Positions 33,676-45,214 of a DNA stretch of 64,000 nucleotides are shown piece after piece (positions within the stretch are counted from its first letter, which is position 1; every line of letters starts with the position of its first letter). The notes under the pieces are model-generated. The model did not search any database. It saw only the letters and a program-made list of their open reading frames with translations, and had not been told where the DNA came from. The translations under genes and the position numbers were made by a program. Source of the DNA: Haberlea rhodopensis (taxonomy: Eukaryota > Streptophyta > Magnoliopsida > Lamiales > Gesneriaceae); contig CAJQUN010000002.1 in NCBI GenBank assembly GCA_907163345.1, forward strand, positions 41,827,754-41,891,753, given 5' to 3'.

Positions 33676-36525
33676 AAAAAGCACACCTGGTGCATGTATA
33701 TTATATCTGGTGCATGTAAATTATAACTGATGCATGTAAATTATAACTGGTGCATGTAGTTATAACTGGTGCATTTAATTATAACTGGTGCATCGTAATT
33801 ACAACTGGTGCATGTATATTATAACTGGCGCATGTAAATTATCACTGGTGCATGTAAATTATAACTAGCGCATCTAATTATCACTGGTGCATGCCAATCA
33901 GAACTGATGCATCTAATTGTAACTGGTGCATGTAGTTATAACTTATGCATGTATATTTAACTGGTGCATGTAAATTATAACAGGTGGATGTAAATTATAA
34001 CTGGTGCATGTAGTTATAACTGGTGCATTTAATTATAACTGGTGCATCGTAATTACAACTTGTGCATGTATATTATAACTGGCGCATGTAAATTATCACT
34101 GGTGCATGTAAATTATAACTAGTGCATCTAATTATCACTGGTGCATGTAAATCACAACTGGTGCGTCTAATTGTAAATGGTGCATGTAGTTATAACTGGT
34201 GAATGTAAATTATAACTGGTGCATGTAAATTATAACTGGTGCATTTAATCATAACTGGTGCATGCAAATGATAACTGATGCATGTAAATTATAACTGATG
34301 CATGTAAATTATAACTGGTGCATGTATTTATAACTGGTGCATGTAATTATAACTTTTGCATGTAAATCATAACTTGTGCATGTAATTGTAACTGGTGTAT
34401 GTAGTTATAACTGGTCTATGTAGTTATAAATGATGCATGTAAATTATAACTAGTGCATGTAAATCATAACTGGTACTTGTAAATTATAACCGGTGCATGT
34501 AAATTATAACTGGTGCATGTAATTATAAATCATAACAGGTGCATGTAGTTATAACTGGTGCATGTAAATCATAGCTGATGCATGTAAATAATAACTGGTG
34601 CATGTAAATTATAACTGGTGCATGTAATTATAACTGGTGCATGTAAATCATAACTGGTGCATCTAATTGTAACTTGTGCATGTAGTTATAACTGGTGCAT
34701 GTAAATTATAACTGCTGCATGTAAATCATAACTGGTGCCTGTAAATTATAACTGGATGGTGTTTGTAAATTATAACTAGTGCATGTAAATTATAATTGGT
34801 GCATGTAATTATAACTGGTGCATGTAATTATAACTTTTGCATGTAGATCATAACATGTGCATGTAATTGTAACTGGTGCATGTAGTTATAACTGGTGCAT
34901 GTAAATCATAACTGGTGCATGTAAATTATAACTGGTGCATGTAAATTATAACTGGTGCATGTAATTATAACTGGTGCATGTAATAATAACTTTTGCATGT
35001 AAATCATAACTGGTGCATCTAATTGTAACTGGTGCATATAGTTATAACTGTTGTAGGTAAATTATAGGTGGTGCATGTAAATCATAACTGGTGCATGTAA
35101 CTGGTGCATGTAAATTATAACTGGTTCATGTAATTATAACTGGTGCATGCAATTATAACTTTTGCATGTAAACCATAACTTGTGCATCTAATTATAACTT
35201 TTGCATGTAAATCATAACTGGTGCATGTATATTATAATGGGTGCATTAAATTATAACTGGTGCATGTAATTATAACTTTTGCATGTAAATCATAACCGGT
35301 GCATCTAACTCTAAGTGGTGCATGTAGTTATAACTGGTGCATGTAATTTATAACTGGTGCATATAAATCATAACTGGTGCATGTAAATTATAACTTTTGC
35401 ATGTAAATCATAACTGGTGCATGTAGTTATAACTGATGCATATATATTATATCTGGTACATGTAAATTATCACTGGTGCATGTAATTAGAAGTGGTGCAT
35501 GTATTAGAACTGATGCATGTAAATCATAACTGGTGCATGTAAATTATAACTGGTGCATGTAATTATAATTGATGCAGGTAATTATAACTTTTGCATGTAA
35601 ATTCATAACTGGTGCATCTAATCGTAACTGGTGCATGTAGTTATAACTGGTGCACGTAGTTATAACTGGTGCATGTAAATTATAAATGGTGCATGTAAAT
35701 CATAACTGGTTCATATAAATTATAACTGGTGCATCTAATTATAACTGGTGCATGTAATTATAACTTTTGCAAGTAAATCATAACTGGTGCATCTAATTGT
35801 AACTGGTTCATGTAGTTATAACAGGTGCATGTAAATCATAACTGGTGCATGCAATTATAACTATTGCATGTAAATCATAACTGGTGCATCTAATTGTAAC
35901 TGTTGCATGTAAATTATAACTGGTGGATGAATTATAACTGGTGCATCGTAATTACACCTGGTGCATGTAATTATAACTGGTGCATGTAAATTATAACTGG
36001 TGCATCTAAATTATTACTGGTGCATGTAAATTATAACTAGGTGCATCTAAATTATAAGGTGCATGTAAATTATAACGGGTGCATGTATTATAACTTTTGC
36101 ATGTAAATCATAACTGGTGCATCTAATTGTAACTTGTGCATGTAATTGTAACTGGTGCATCTAGTTATAACTGGTTCATGTAATTATAACTGGTGCATCG
36201 TAATTACAACTGGTGCATGTAAATTATCACTGGTGCATGTAAATTATAAATAGTGCATGTAATTATAACTGATGCATGTAAATCATAACAGGTTTATCTA
36301 ATTGTCACCGGTGCATCTAATGTCACTGGTGAATCTAATTGTAACTGGTGCATTTAAAGTATAACTGGTGCATCCTAATCATAAATTGTCCATGTAATTA
36401 TAATTGATGCATGTAAATTATAACTGGTGCATGTAATTGTAACTGGTGCATGTAGTTATGACTGGTGGATGGAATTATAACTGGCGCATCGTAATTACAC
36501 CTGGTGCATGTATATATAAAGGATA
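33676..36525 (+). repeat. Minisatellite array 2 (~140 copies) between the two convergent genes
   Basis: Same unit, orientation and variants as array 1. It begins after ATTGAAAAAAGCACACCT, an 18-nt motif that also lies inside array 1 at about 29,799. A TTTTGCATGTAAATCATAACT variant recurs at multiples of roughly 20 bp, hinting at a loose higher-order structure. The array fills the gap between the 3' ends of the ULP1-like gene and the transposase. Confidence 0.92.
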
Positions 36526-36706
36526 CATGAAAATTAACCGCTGCACAAAAATCGTACATCTTATAATTGATAGACAATTATTTGTTAAAAATTACACGTG
36601 CATAATTTTTTTTCTTTCCAAAATCATCAAATAGGCTCTTTACAAGTTTTTCTATTGTGCCATGTTTGTTACAACGACTACAACGAACTATCTAATGTTT
36701 TCACCT

Positions 36707-39700
36707 TTAGATCGAAATTCTTATCTTTTTTGGACGACCTGGTTGCCTTTTTGTTTGCGGTGGTAATACCTTTGTTTCCATTCGCATCAGAGGAACATTA
36801 CCTTTGGTTGTCTTGGAACGGATAAAATGATCTCCTTCATAGCATAGCCTGCACATACTAACATGGAAATATCTGTCAACTACTTCATATGTTGGCACTT
36901 TATTCCTCATGAATACGGCAATAGCATGAGGACATCGGAATCCATCCAACTGCCACTTGTAGCATGAATTTGATTGTCAAGGATAACAGTAACTGCAGGG
37001 CGGGAAAACACTTGAAAGTAGCAATGCGGAGACATCTTCACATTCCAAGCACGACCTTCATTTACACAAGATACCCATTTCTTTTCAATCCGAGCACACA
37101 ACACCCCACTCCATTTGCATGCCAGTAATCTTCTATCAGAAAACAAACACATCAACTTAACTCTAATACAATCAACCATATGCGTAATAGAAAGACCACT
37201 TGCATCTAAGATCCATGAATTGAAGGACTCCGCTACATTTGAGTACATCTCTCCATATCTCATCCCAGTAGAACATGTGTTTGTCCACTTATCCAACGAA
37301 GGTCCCTGCAAAAATATTCCATATTTTGTCCGCCTTATCGTTTTAAAATAGTGATTTTCTCATTAAAAATAGCCACCGTCGGGGAGTATGCACATTCATC
37401 CAGCAGAAAACATAACCTCTCACGAAAATTGTTGGAAAAATGTTTGCCAGAATATCTGTCACGCAAGTTGCACTTTAAATGGTATAAACAAAAAAAGTGT
37501 TTCTGAGATGCTCCAAAAACAACTGGCAGCGCCTCCATCAGACCGACATTACGATCAGATATATATACATCTTCCCCATTATATAAAATATTAGTCAAAC
37601 AAGATAAAACCAACGACAATTATCACAGTTCTCGGAGTCGACTATAACAAAAGCCAAGGGGAACAAACCTATGAGATAAAACCATAAGTTATAACTGGTG
37701 CATGACCTTGCTATTAATTACTAGTGCATGTAATTATAAATGGTGCATGTAATCATAACTGGTGCATGTAAATTATAACTGGTGCATGTAAATTTTAACT
37801 GGTGCATGTAATCATAACTGGTGCAACTAAATCATAACTGGTGCATCTAATTGTAACTGTGCTTCTAATTGTAACTGGTGCATGTATATTATAACTTGTG
37901 CATGTAATTATAACTGGTGCATGTAAATTATAATTGGTGCATGTAAATTATAACTGGTGCATGTAAATCTTAACTGGTGCATGTAATTATAACTTTTGCA
38001 TGTAAATCGTAAGTGGTGCATCTAATTATAACTTTTACAAGTAAATCATAACTGATGCGTGTATATTATAACTGGTGCACGTAAATCATCACCGGTGCAA
38101 GAAAAGTATAATTGGTGCATGTAATTAGAACTGGTGCATGTAAATCATAACTGTTGCATATAAATTATAACTGGTGCATGTAATTATAACTTTTGCATGT
38201 CAATCATATTTGGTGCATCTAATTGTAACTGGTGCATGAAGTTATAACCGGTGCATGTAAATTATAACTGGTGCATGTAAGTCATAACTGATGCATGTAA
38301 TTATAACTTTTGCATGTAAATCATATATGGTGCGTGTAATTGTAACTGGTGCATGTAATTGTAACTGGTGCATGTAGTTATAACTGGTGCATGTAAATCA
38401 TAACCGATTCATGTAAATTAAACTGGTGCATGTAATTATAGCTTTTGCATATAAATCATAACTGGTGCATCTAATTGTAACTGGTGCATGTAAATTATAA
38501 CTAGTGCATGTAATCATAACTGATGCATGTACTTATAACTTTTGCATGTAAATCATAACTGGTACACCTAATCATAACTTTTGCATGTAAATCATAACTG
38601 GTGCATGTATATTATGCTGGTGCATGAAAATTATAACTGGTGCGTGTAATTAAAACTTGTGCATGTAAATCATAACTGGTTCATGTAAATTATAAATGTT
38701 GCATGTAATTATAACTGGTGTGTAATTATTACTGGTGCATCGTAATTACACCTGGTGCATATATAATATAACTGGTGCATGTAAATTATTACTGGAGCAT
38801 GTAAATTATAACTGGTGTATGTAAATCATAACTGGCGCATGTAAATGATAACTGGTGCATGTAATTATAACTGTTGCATGTAATTATTGCATGTAAATAA
38901 TAAATGGTTATAACTGGTGCATGTAGTTATAACTGGTGCATGTATATTATAACTGGTGCACGTAATTATAACTGATGCATGTAAATTATAACTGGCGCAT
39001 GTAAATTATAATCGGTGCATGTAAATCTTAACTGGTGCAACTAAATCATAACTGGTGCATCTAATTGTAATCGTGCATCTAATTGTAATTGGTGCATGTA
39101 AATTATAACTTGTGCATGTAATTATAACTGGTGCACGTAAATTATAATTGGTGCATGTAAATGTTAAATGGTGCATGTAAATCATAACTGGTGCATCTAA
39201 TTGAAACTGGTGCATGTAATTGTAACTAGTGCATGTAATTATAACTGGTGCATGTAAATTATAACTGGTGCATCCTAATCATAAATGGTCCATGTAATTA
39301 TAACTGGTGCATGTAAATTATAACTTATGCATCCTAATCATAAATGGTCCATGTAAAAAACTGGTGCATGAAACAAATAACTGGCGAACAAAAGAAATAA
39401 TATTTGGCGACAAAATTTAAAACCGTCAATTTACCTTGATTCATATCCTTAGCAGTGGCAGACATAAGGGTGCCCTTGAATCTGAATTTAAGAAACGTTC
39501 CATCAAGGAATAACATTTGGCGACAAAATTTAAAACCGTCAATACTAGCACGAAACGAAACAAACAAACGGGAAAATCGGTTTTCGTTGTCAACTTCAAG
39601 CTTTACAAAACTTCCGACATTTATCGTTCTCACCGCGTGAACGTATGAATTCAGTTCTTGGAACGACTCATCATAATTTTCAAATATAATAAATCTAGCT

Positions 39701-40650
39701 TTCTCCACACCTCTCCATGCCTTATTGTACGTTATATCCAAGCCGTAATCTATATTCATTAACTCACATATCGCAAAGAATGTTAGATTTGAAAACACTC
39801 GTTCCGCAATAATTTCAGATATCAGAACTGAACTCATCCTTTTTGATTTGTCCTTCATCACTCTCATCCCACATGTGTGCATGTTTTGCAATTTTTTTAT
39901 GTAGAAAGACCTATCTATTCTTGATACACTAGCATTCACAAACCAACCACAACCCTCATCATAATTTCTAGCACACTCGGCAATTACCCTATCCTTATTG
40001 TTTTTTACATAGTTGAAATCAAACCCAACCTCAACCGAATATTTACTTAATTCACAGCGAAACTCTTCTACACCACCACTAAACTGTTGCCAAACCCTAC
40101 TAATATTTGATGCCCAATAGGAACACAACAACAACTTCTCTTTGCCTTTAGAATTACATATTTGAATGTCAGAATCATATTCTGCAGATGAGTCACATCC
40201 CTGTGCACATATGTCACTTACATCGACAGGTTCTATAAACCAACATGCTTCACCTACACCACTATTTTGCCTACTATCTCCGAGCACATCTGTCTCGCAT
40301 GCACCACCACATTGAAACGGCACATTACCACCACCCTCGACAGTCTGCCAATTCATACTTCCCGAAGAAACTCCATGATATGCATTTTTTTCATCATAAA
40401 CATCAATTGTCACCAAATGAACATCTATAATCTTACACTGAATAAACATATTTCTCATATCATCCTCATTACTCAAACAACATTTAGGGTGTCCAAGTAC
40501 ATAATATTTTAAAGACATTGCATCAAAGTTGTAATCATGTCATTTACCGATTGCAATAGATTTTAACTCACTGTATGAAAATATGGGATTCACATTCAAA
40601 ACTTGCGTTTCATCTCTACATTTCAAGAGAATCATAAATCCAAAATCCAT
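36707..40650 (-). pseudogene. MURA-type Mutator transposase with SWIM zinc finger, degenerate
   Basis: The likely start is the ATG at 40,648-40,650, with a TGA at 40,540-40,542. Exon 1 (to 39,435) has an N-terminal PB1-like part (MSLKYYVLGHPKCC), a MuDR DNA-binding domain (GCGWFVNASVSR, LQNMHTCGMRVM) and the first catalytic Asp in MLFLDGTFLK (39,502-39,504). A 1.77-kb intron (37,669-39,434) holds array 3. Exon 2 has the second Asp in YISDRNVGLMEALP (37,554-37,556), FCLYHLKCNL, the catalytic Glu in NVAESFNSW (37,228-37,230), a SWIM finger (CYKWQLDGFRCPHAIAVF) and an AT-hook-like KRQPGRPKK. Frameshifts near 37,600, 37,335 and 36,955 disable it. The D-D-E residues are all preserved, so decay is recent. 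Confidence 0.88.
37687..39375 (+). repeat. Minisatellite array 3 (~85 copies) inside the transposase intron
   Basis: Same unit as arrays 1 and 2, and the same plus-strand orientation although the host gene runs on the minus strand. It fills all but ~75 bp of the intron. Near its right end it carries GCATCCTAATCATAAATGG twice (39,269 and 39,331), the same signature that lies near the right ends of arrays 1 and 2. Confidence 0.92.
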
Positions 40651-41268
40651 CGCAACAGATACGAAAGCAAAGAAAATCACAAAATTATAAAAATACCTTC
40701 TGGAACTTCCCTCAATCGATTAACAGGAACGAAACCAGACACGAATCGTAAATTCCTCACCGAAACGATTCGATTGAAATTATTTTCGAGGTTTTTACTT
40801 GTAGAAAACGAACGAACTTGAATTCAAAATTTTTCAAATGCGCCGCCCAGAAAAATCTAGAACTCTTCAATTAGATTTTAGGGTTTTCTCACTACAAGGG
40901 TATTTCTGGTATGAAAATAGATCTTTTAAAATCATAAGTTTGAAAAGTAGACTTAAGTGAGAAGATATTTCTCCACCATGCACTTATTTGCACACTTTTT
41001 TTAAAAATGAAGATTTATATGAAAAACTTGTTTGGTAAAATTTCCTTAAAATAAGTCTAAGTAGAACATCACTCTCTTGATATAAGCTAGTCATGTTCTA
41101 CATGCTCTAGTCATTATGTATATCAAAATTAAACCTGTAGAGAAATAATGATACTTTTAAATATCAAAATTTATTGTATGACATTATGTTTAAAATAATA
41201 TTATTTTTAACTAATAAAGTATGCCAAGAGATTGATATTTAGTATAGTAAAATTTTGTTATTTGTCTC

Positions 41269-42769
41269 TGGTGTGCGTTTATCGTGTACGCCCAAATTAA
41301 CCCCACTCAATCCTCAAGATTGATAACAATAATGTAGTAGCGTGAGTATGGATCGATCCCACGAGGAGGTGTGAATCTTTGTGTTAATGAAAATCAAAAC
41401 AAAAGAATAATGAAGGATGGGGTTGTGAGTGATTGAATTATACTACTTAAATTAAAACTAAAGATTAACTAATGAAAGCGATTCTTGGTATCGGTCCACT
41501 CTACCTTGGATATTATCATCTATTTCATTGATTCACAAAAGACTCAATTTTACTTGAATATTCATCAATTGGAAATCTAATTCCTCCATCACCTTATTCA
41601 TAGTCAATTAGTCCAAGCGTTCTAATTTAACTTTCACCAATCAATCAATCTCTATATGCATATTCAAGATTAAAATCATGACATCATTCAAAACTAGTGA
41701 GCGATGAATCTAAACAACATAAACACAAGCGGTTTATATAATTTAGTCAATGGTTTTCTCTAAGAATTTAATAACACCAACAGCAGGCAATTATCGATCT
41801 TAGTTGCTTCTTCAATTAGATTACTCAAACAATCTCTTATTTGATATCCAATTAGCAATAGATTATATGCAAGTTACTAGGTTGTCAATCCAATAAACAA
41901 ACATCAATCATATCAACAAAATCAGAAAAACAATGAATTCAATAAAATCGATAAACAAAAGTGTATGAATCTCCCCAAGATAAATAAATCCAAGGTTTTG
42001 TCTTCCTCAACCAAGAATTAAGACTAGCTACACATATTTAAAACAAAACTATAAATAAAAACAAGGGAAAGAAAACTAATCCGATCTCCGCTCGTCGAGG
42101 TGTCAATCCCGCCTTCGCTTCGATCTTCGTAACCGTTCTTCAACAAAATTGAAAAGAAAATATAAACTAGTCTAAAATTATTCTACCCTAACTATCTAGA
42201 TGTTTTTAGGTCTGATTTTCGTGCATATATGTATAGGGAGGCTGATGGAGTAGGTTAAAATCCATGTGGGAAGGAAAGAAATCAAGTTTTTACACTTTCC
42301 AAAAGTCTTCTGGCGTAAATACGCGTAGAATGGCGTAGCTACGCCTACAGATGCCGTAGCGTTGGCGTAATTACGCCTAATAATGGCGTAATTACGCCTG
42401 TCATCAATTTTTCTGGCGAGTTTCGTATTTTGGCCGTAACTTTCTCATCCGAACTCCGAATTCGATGAATCAGCTGTCCACGCGAAGATAACTCAAAGTT
42501 CTACAACTTTTCTATGGACCACATTTCCAAAACATGGCTCGAACATATAGAAATAAGAGGAGAAATGAGCAACATGTGTCTTGGATTCTGGTTTTTTCCT
42601 CTTTTCTTCAACTTTATTGCTTCTTTCATCATTTTAGCTTGATTTCTTCACCTTTCCCTACATTTACACAAATATACGATTAGGTAGCATATGTATCAAT
42701 TTATCCATCAAAATATACCAAATCGTAGATAATTAAGCGCAATAGATGTGTCTATTTCTAGTCACATCA
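41269..42769 (-). repeat. 3' LTR of the young Athila-like element
   Basis: 1,501 bp, TG...CA ends, near-identical to 45,215-46,715. It contains a palindrome cluster (TGGCGTAATTACGCC type, 42,310-42,400). In element orientation a TATA-like CCCTATACATATATGC follows closely (about 42,220-42,237). Confidence 0.93.
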
Positions 42770-43892
42770 AACACCTCCATACTTAAACTTTACTCGACCT
42801 CGAGTAAATCAGACAAAACTACAATATTTTTTTGCTTGGCTCATAGCATCATAACAAACTAACTTGTCCTCACTTTTATGCCTCAACAATTTAAAACAAG
42901 CATAGTAATGAAAGGCGGTGAAAAGTTAATAATGGAACAAGTTCAATCCCTAAACAATTCGTACCCAACAAAGTAGTGAACGTGTGTGTGTGGTCATAAA
43001 CAAGTGTCATGTACAATTTATAGATCCAATAGAAGCAAATCCACAATAGTTCAAGTCATACACTAACACAAGTATAAGCTCACTTGCACACTCTTCTCCA
43101 CTATCTTAGCCACTTTGCAAACATAAATCAAGTAGGTCTTTATTAGCTTGTAGTGTGGCCTAGGTATTGGCTTATGAAAGAAAGGTAAGTATATATCAAG
43201 TAAGAGCGTATGATGATATGCACACTAAAAGCTTCTCTTCTTGCTTGAATTTTTCAACTTTTGTTTCAACATTTTTCTTCTTTTGTGCCTTGGCTCCCCT
43301 TGGAGTCATATTTTTATCTATTTCCTCAAGGCATTCCATTTCTTTCATGTATTTCATTCTTTTCCTTATGAAGCTCACAAACATTTTAATCATTGAATAC
43401 TTAAGTGCATGTGAATGAAACACATCATACTCCCTTCAAAGGTATGGATAGAACTCATATTTAGGCTCATTAGGGAATGATGATAAGCTAGTCAAAGAAT
43501 GTCGAATGGGGGTTGTTTGTATGCTTAGCATACAACCATTCTTTTGCATTAAGGCTCAAAAAGGGTACTAGTGATTGATTTTCTTTACATGGTAGGCTTG
43601 AAAGGCTCAAACGCATCAAATATTGCCTATATCACTTTCATGTTTGCAAGTAGTCTAGACATACGCCTCAAAGAGCATGTAGTTAAGTTCTAGCATGTAT
43701 TAGAGATTTCTTAAGACTATCATAAAATTTACACAATCTTCACTAAGCTATGCACACTTCACAAGCCATGACAATAATGTGCTCAAAATATTCACTACTA
43801 AGTTAAAGTAAACTTTGCATTAGAGTTCAAAGTGTTCCAAAGTTAACAATTCACCTATGTTCAAAAGCATGCATGATATCAATTAGGTTTCA
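42770..43892. other. Non-coding 3' interior of the young Athila-like element
   Basis: Next to the LTR the minus strand reads AAGTATGGAGGTGTT, a weak polypurine tract. The rest is AT-rich and, from 43,470, similar to 5,510-6,160 of the older element. The 83-codon open frame at 43,167-43,418 has no family resemblance. Confidence 0.6.
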
Positions 43893-45071
43893 TCATGGGC
43901 TAGTGAATCTAAGCATGTGTTCATTACTAACTATGAGCTCAAAATTTTCAAATTTTCGATTTTTTTGTATTTTTGTAATAGAAAAGCAATAACACACACT
44001 AATCCCTCCCCCATACTTAAATCTTACATTGTCCCCAATGTAAGGCAAAAATACAAGAAAAGAGAATCTAACTACTAAAGCAAAAAAAAATAAATAAAAG
44101 GGAGAAAGGAAACTAACTCCCCTTGGGTTGCCTCCCAAGCAGCGCCTCTGTTTAACGTCGGTGGCCCGACGCCAGTTCTCTCGCTTAAGGCGATGCCTAT
44201 TCGCCTTGCACCTCTTGGAGGGTTTTTGTCTTTTCACTATGTCGCCTTCCTCCAAAGAAATCAGTTGAGGTCGATCAAGATCTACCTCATAGCATCCTTT
44301 AACTTGTTGTCCCCTATGCTCGCCTTTGGGAATCTCATTCTGGTGAGATTCCTTGTTATCCACCTCGATCTCTATTTGTTGTTCAGGTATTGATGGCCTC
44401 AGTATCATCGTTGCTGGAGTTTCTACCTCTTTGCCACTGTCCAAGGTGATGTTGTCTTCGAAAAAATAGTCCCAAGGATCCATTTCATCACAGTATTCTT
44501 TCGCCGACTCCTCTTCCACAGCACATGATTCATCTAAGTAATCAACATAGTTCTCAGTTGGAAACATACCATTCGGAGTTGTAGGATGTACAAGCTCCTT
44601 TTCTTCTATTGGCACATGTGTCTCCTCTTCTAGCCCGGGTGGCATCAGTACCACCTTCTCCATAGTCTCCTCTTCTTCATCACTCCATGATTCGAATGCA
44701 ATCATGGTCTCCTTTTGTGCTGCTATCCGATCGGCCGATCTTATTAGTTGCTCCATTTGGTTACCCAAATTCTGAGTGCTAGCCCTGAATTCCTGTTGAA
44801 ATAGCAAAGTACTATCATTAAGTCTTGAAACAAGATCCTCTAAAGACTCACCAGGGGTATGATATTGAGGTTGTTGTGGCCATTGCGGGTATTGCGGTAT
44901 GTATGGCGGTAGGTTGGATTGCATGTAGGGTGGAGGTGGGCTCATCCATTGATTGTCATAGTTGAGATTGAGATGATCACTCCAACTTGAGTTGTATGCA
45001 CTTTGTCCAATCCCTACGCCAAGTTGTTGCACAAGATACTCCAACTCGTCTAAGCTACTATACTCCGTCAT
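43893..45071 (-). CDS. Truncated gag-like ORF of the young Athila-like element
   Basis: From an ATG at 45,069-45,071 the minus strand encodes a protein starting MTEYSSLDELEYLVQQLGVG. A Pro/Gln/Tyr-rich segment (PPYIPQYPQWPQQPQY) and a coiled segment (LLFQQEFRASTQNLGNQMEQ) follow; the latter matches the gag region after the zinc knuckle in the older element (LQFQQETRASIQSLTTQMGQ). An acidic region and a basic stretch come next. The capsid core, CCHC knuckle and protease are absent. The 3' end runs through the conserved block at 44,126-44,172, so the last ~90 codons are probably translated non-coding sequence. An in-frame ATG at 45,119 is an alternative start. Whether it is translated is unknown. 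Confidence 0.6.
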   Translation of the reverse strand: MTEYSSLDELEYLVQQLGVGIGQSAYNSSWSDHLNLNYDNQWMSPPPPYMQSNLPPYIPQYPQWPQQPQYHTPGESLEDLVSRLNDSTLLFQQEFRASTQNLGNQMEQLIRSADRIAAQKETMIAFESWSDEEEETMEKVVLMPPGLEEETHVPIEEKELVHPTTPNGMFPTENYVDYLDESCAVEEESAKEYCDEMDPWDYFFEDNITLDSGKEVETPATMILRPSIPEQQIEIEVDNKESHQNEIPKGEHRGQQVKGCYEVDLDRPQLISLEEGDIVKRQKPSKRCKANRHRLKRENWRRATDVKQRRCLGGNPRGVSFLSPFYLFFFALVVRFSFLVFLPYIGDNVRFKYGGGISVCYCFSITKIQKNRKFENFELIVSNEHMLRFTSP

Positions 45072-45191
45072 GACAAGATTCAATTTTTCATAAATCCACC
45101 TATAAGCACGAACAAACAAGAGTAGCGGTGGGGGAAAAGAAAGGGAAAGAAAAAAAATAAACAGAAAATATTAACACAAAAATACAACGCC

Positions 45192-45209
45192 TCCCCGGCA
45201 ACGGCGCCA
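45192..45209 (-). other. Primer-binding site, tRNA-Asp type
   Basis: Minus strand TGGCGCCGTTGCCGGGGA, identical to the site at 8,741-8,758 and again 5 nt from the LTR. Confidence 0.92.
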
Positions 45210-45214
45210 AAATT

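Larger units (their letters stand above)
28108..41045. mobile_element. 12.9-kb Mutator-like element with ULP1-like gene and transposase (KAONASHI-like)
   Basis: The element carries two convergent pseudogenes: a ULP1-like SUMO protease (28,448-33,642, plus) and a MURA-type transposase with SWIM zinc finger (36,707-40,650, minus). Three minisatellite arrays fill much of the non-coding space, about 6.3 kb in total. Plant Mutator-like elements carrying ULP1-like genes are known as KAONASHI-type. The subterminal regions share GTC[CT]ACTTT and TACCCTT motifs in mirrored order but no long terminal inverted repeat is visible, so it may be a low-TIR or non-TIR element. Both genes have several frameshifts, so the element cannot move on its own. 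Confidence 0.82.

Noticed and set aside
29562..36525. CRISPR-like appearance of regular repeats
   Set aside because: Units are directly adjacent and degenerate with no unique spacers, in a plant genome.
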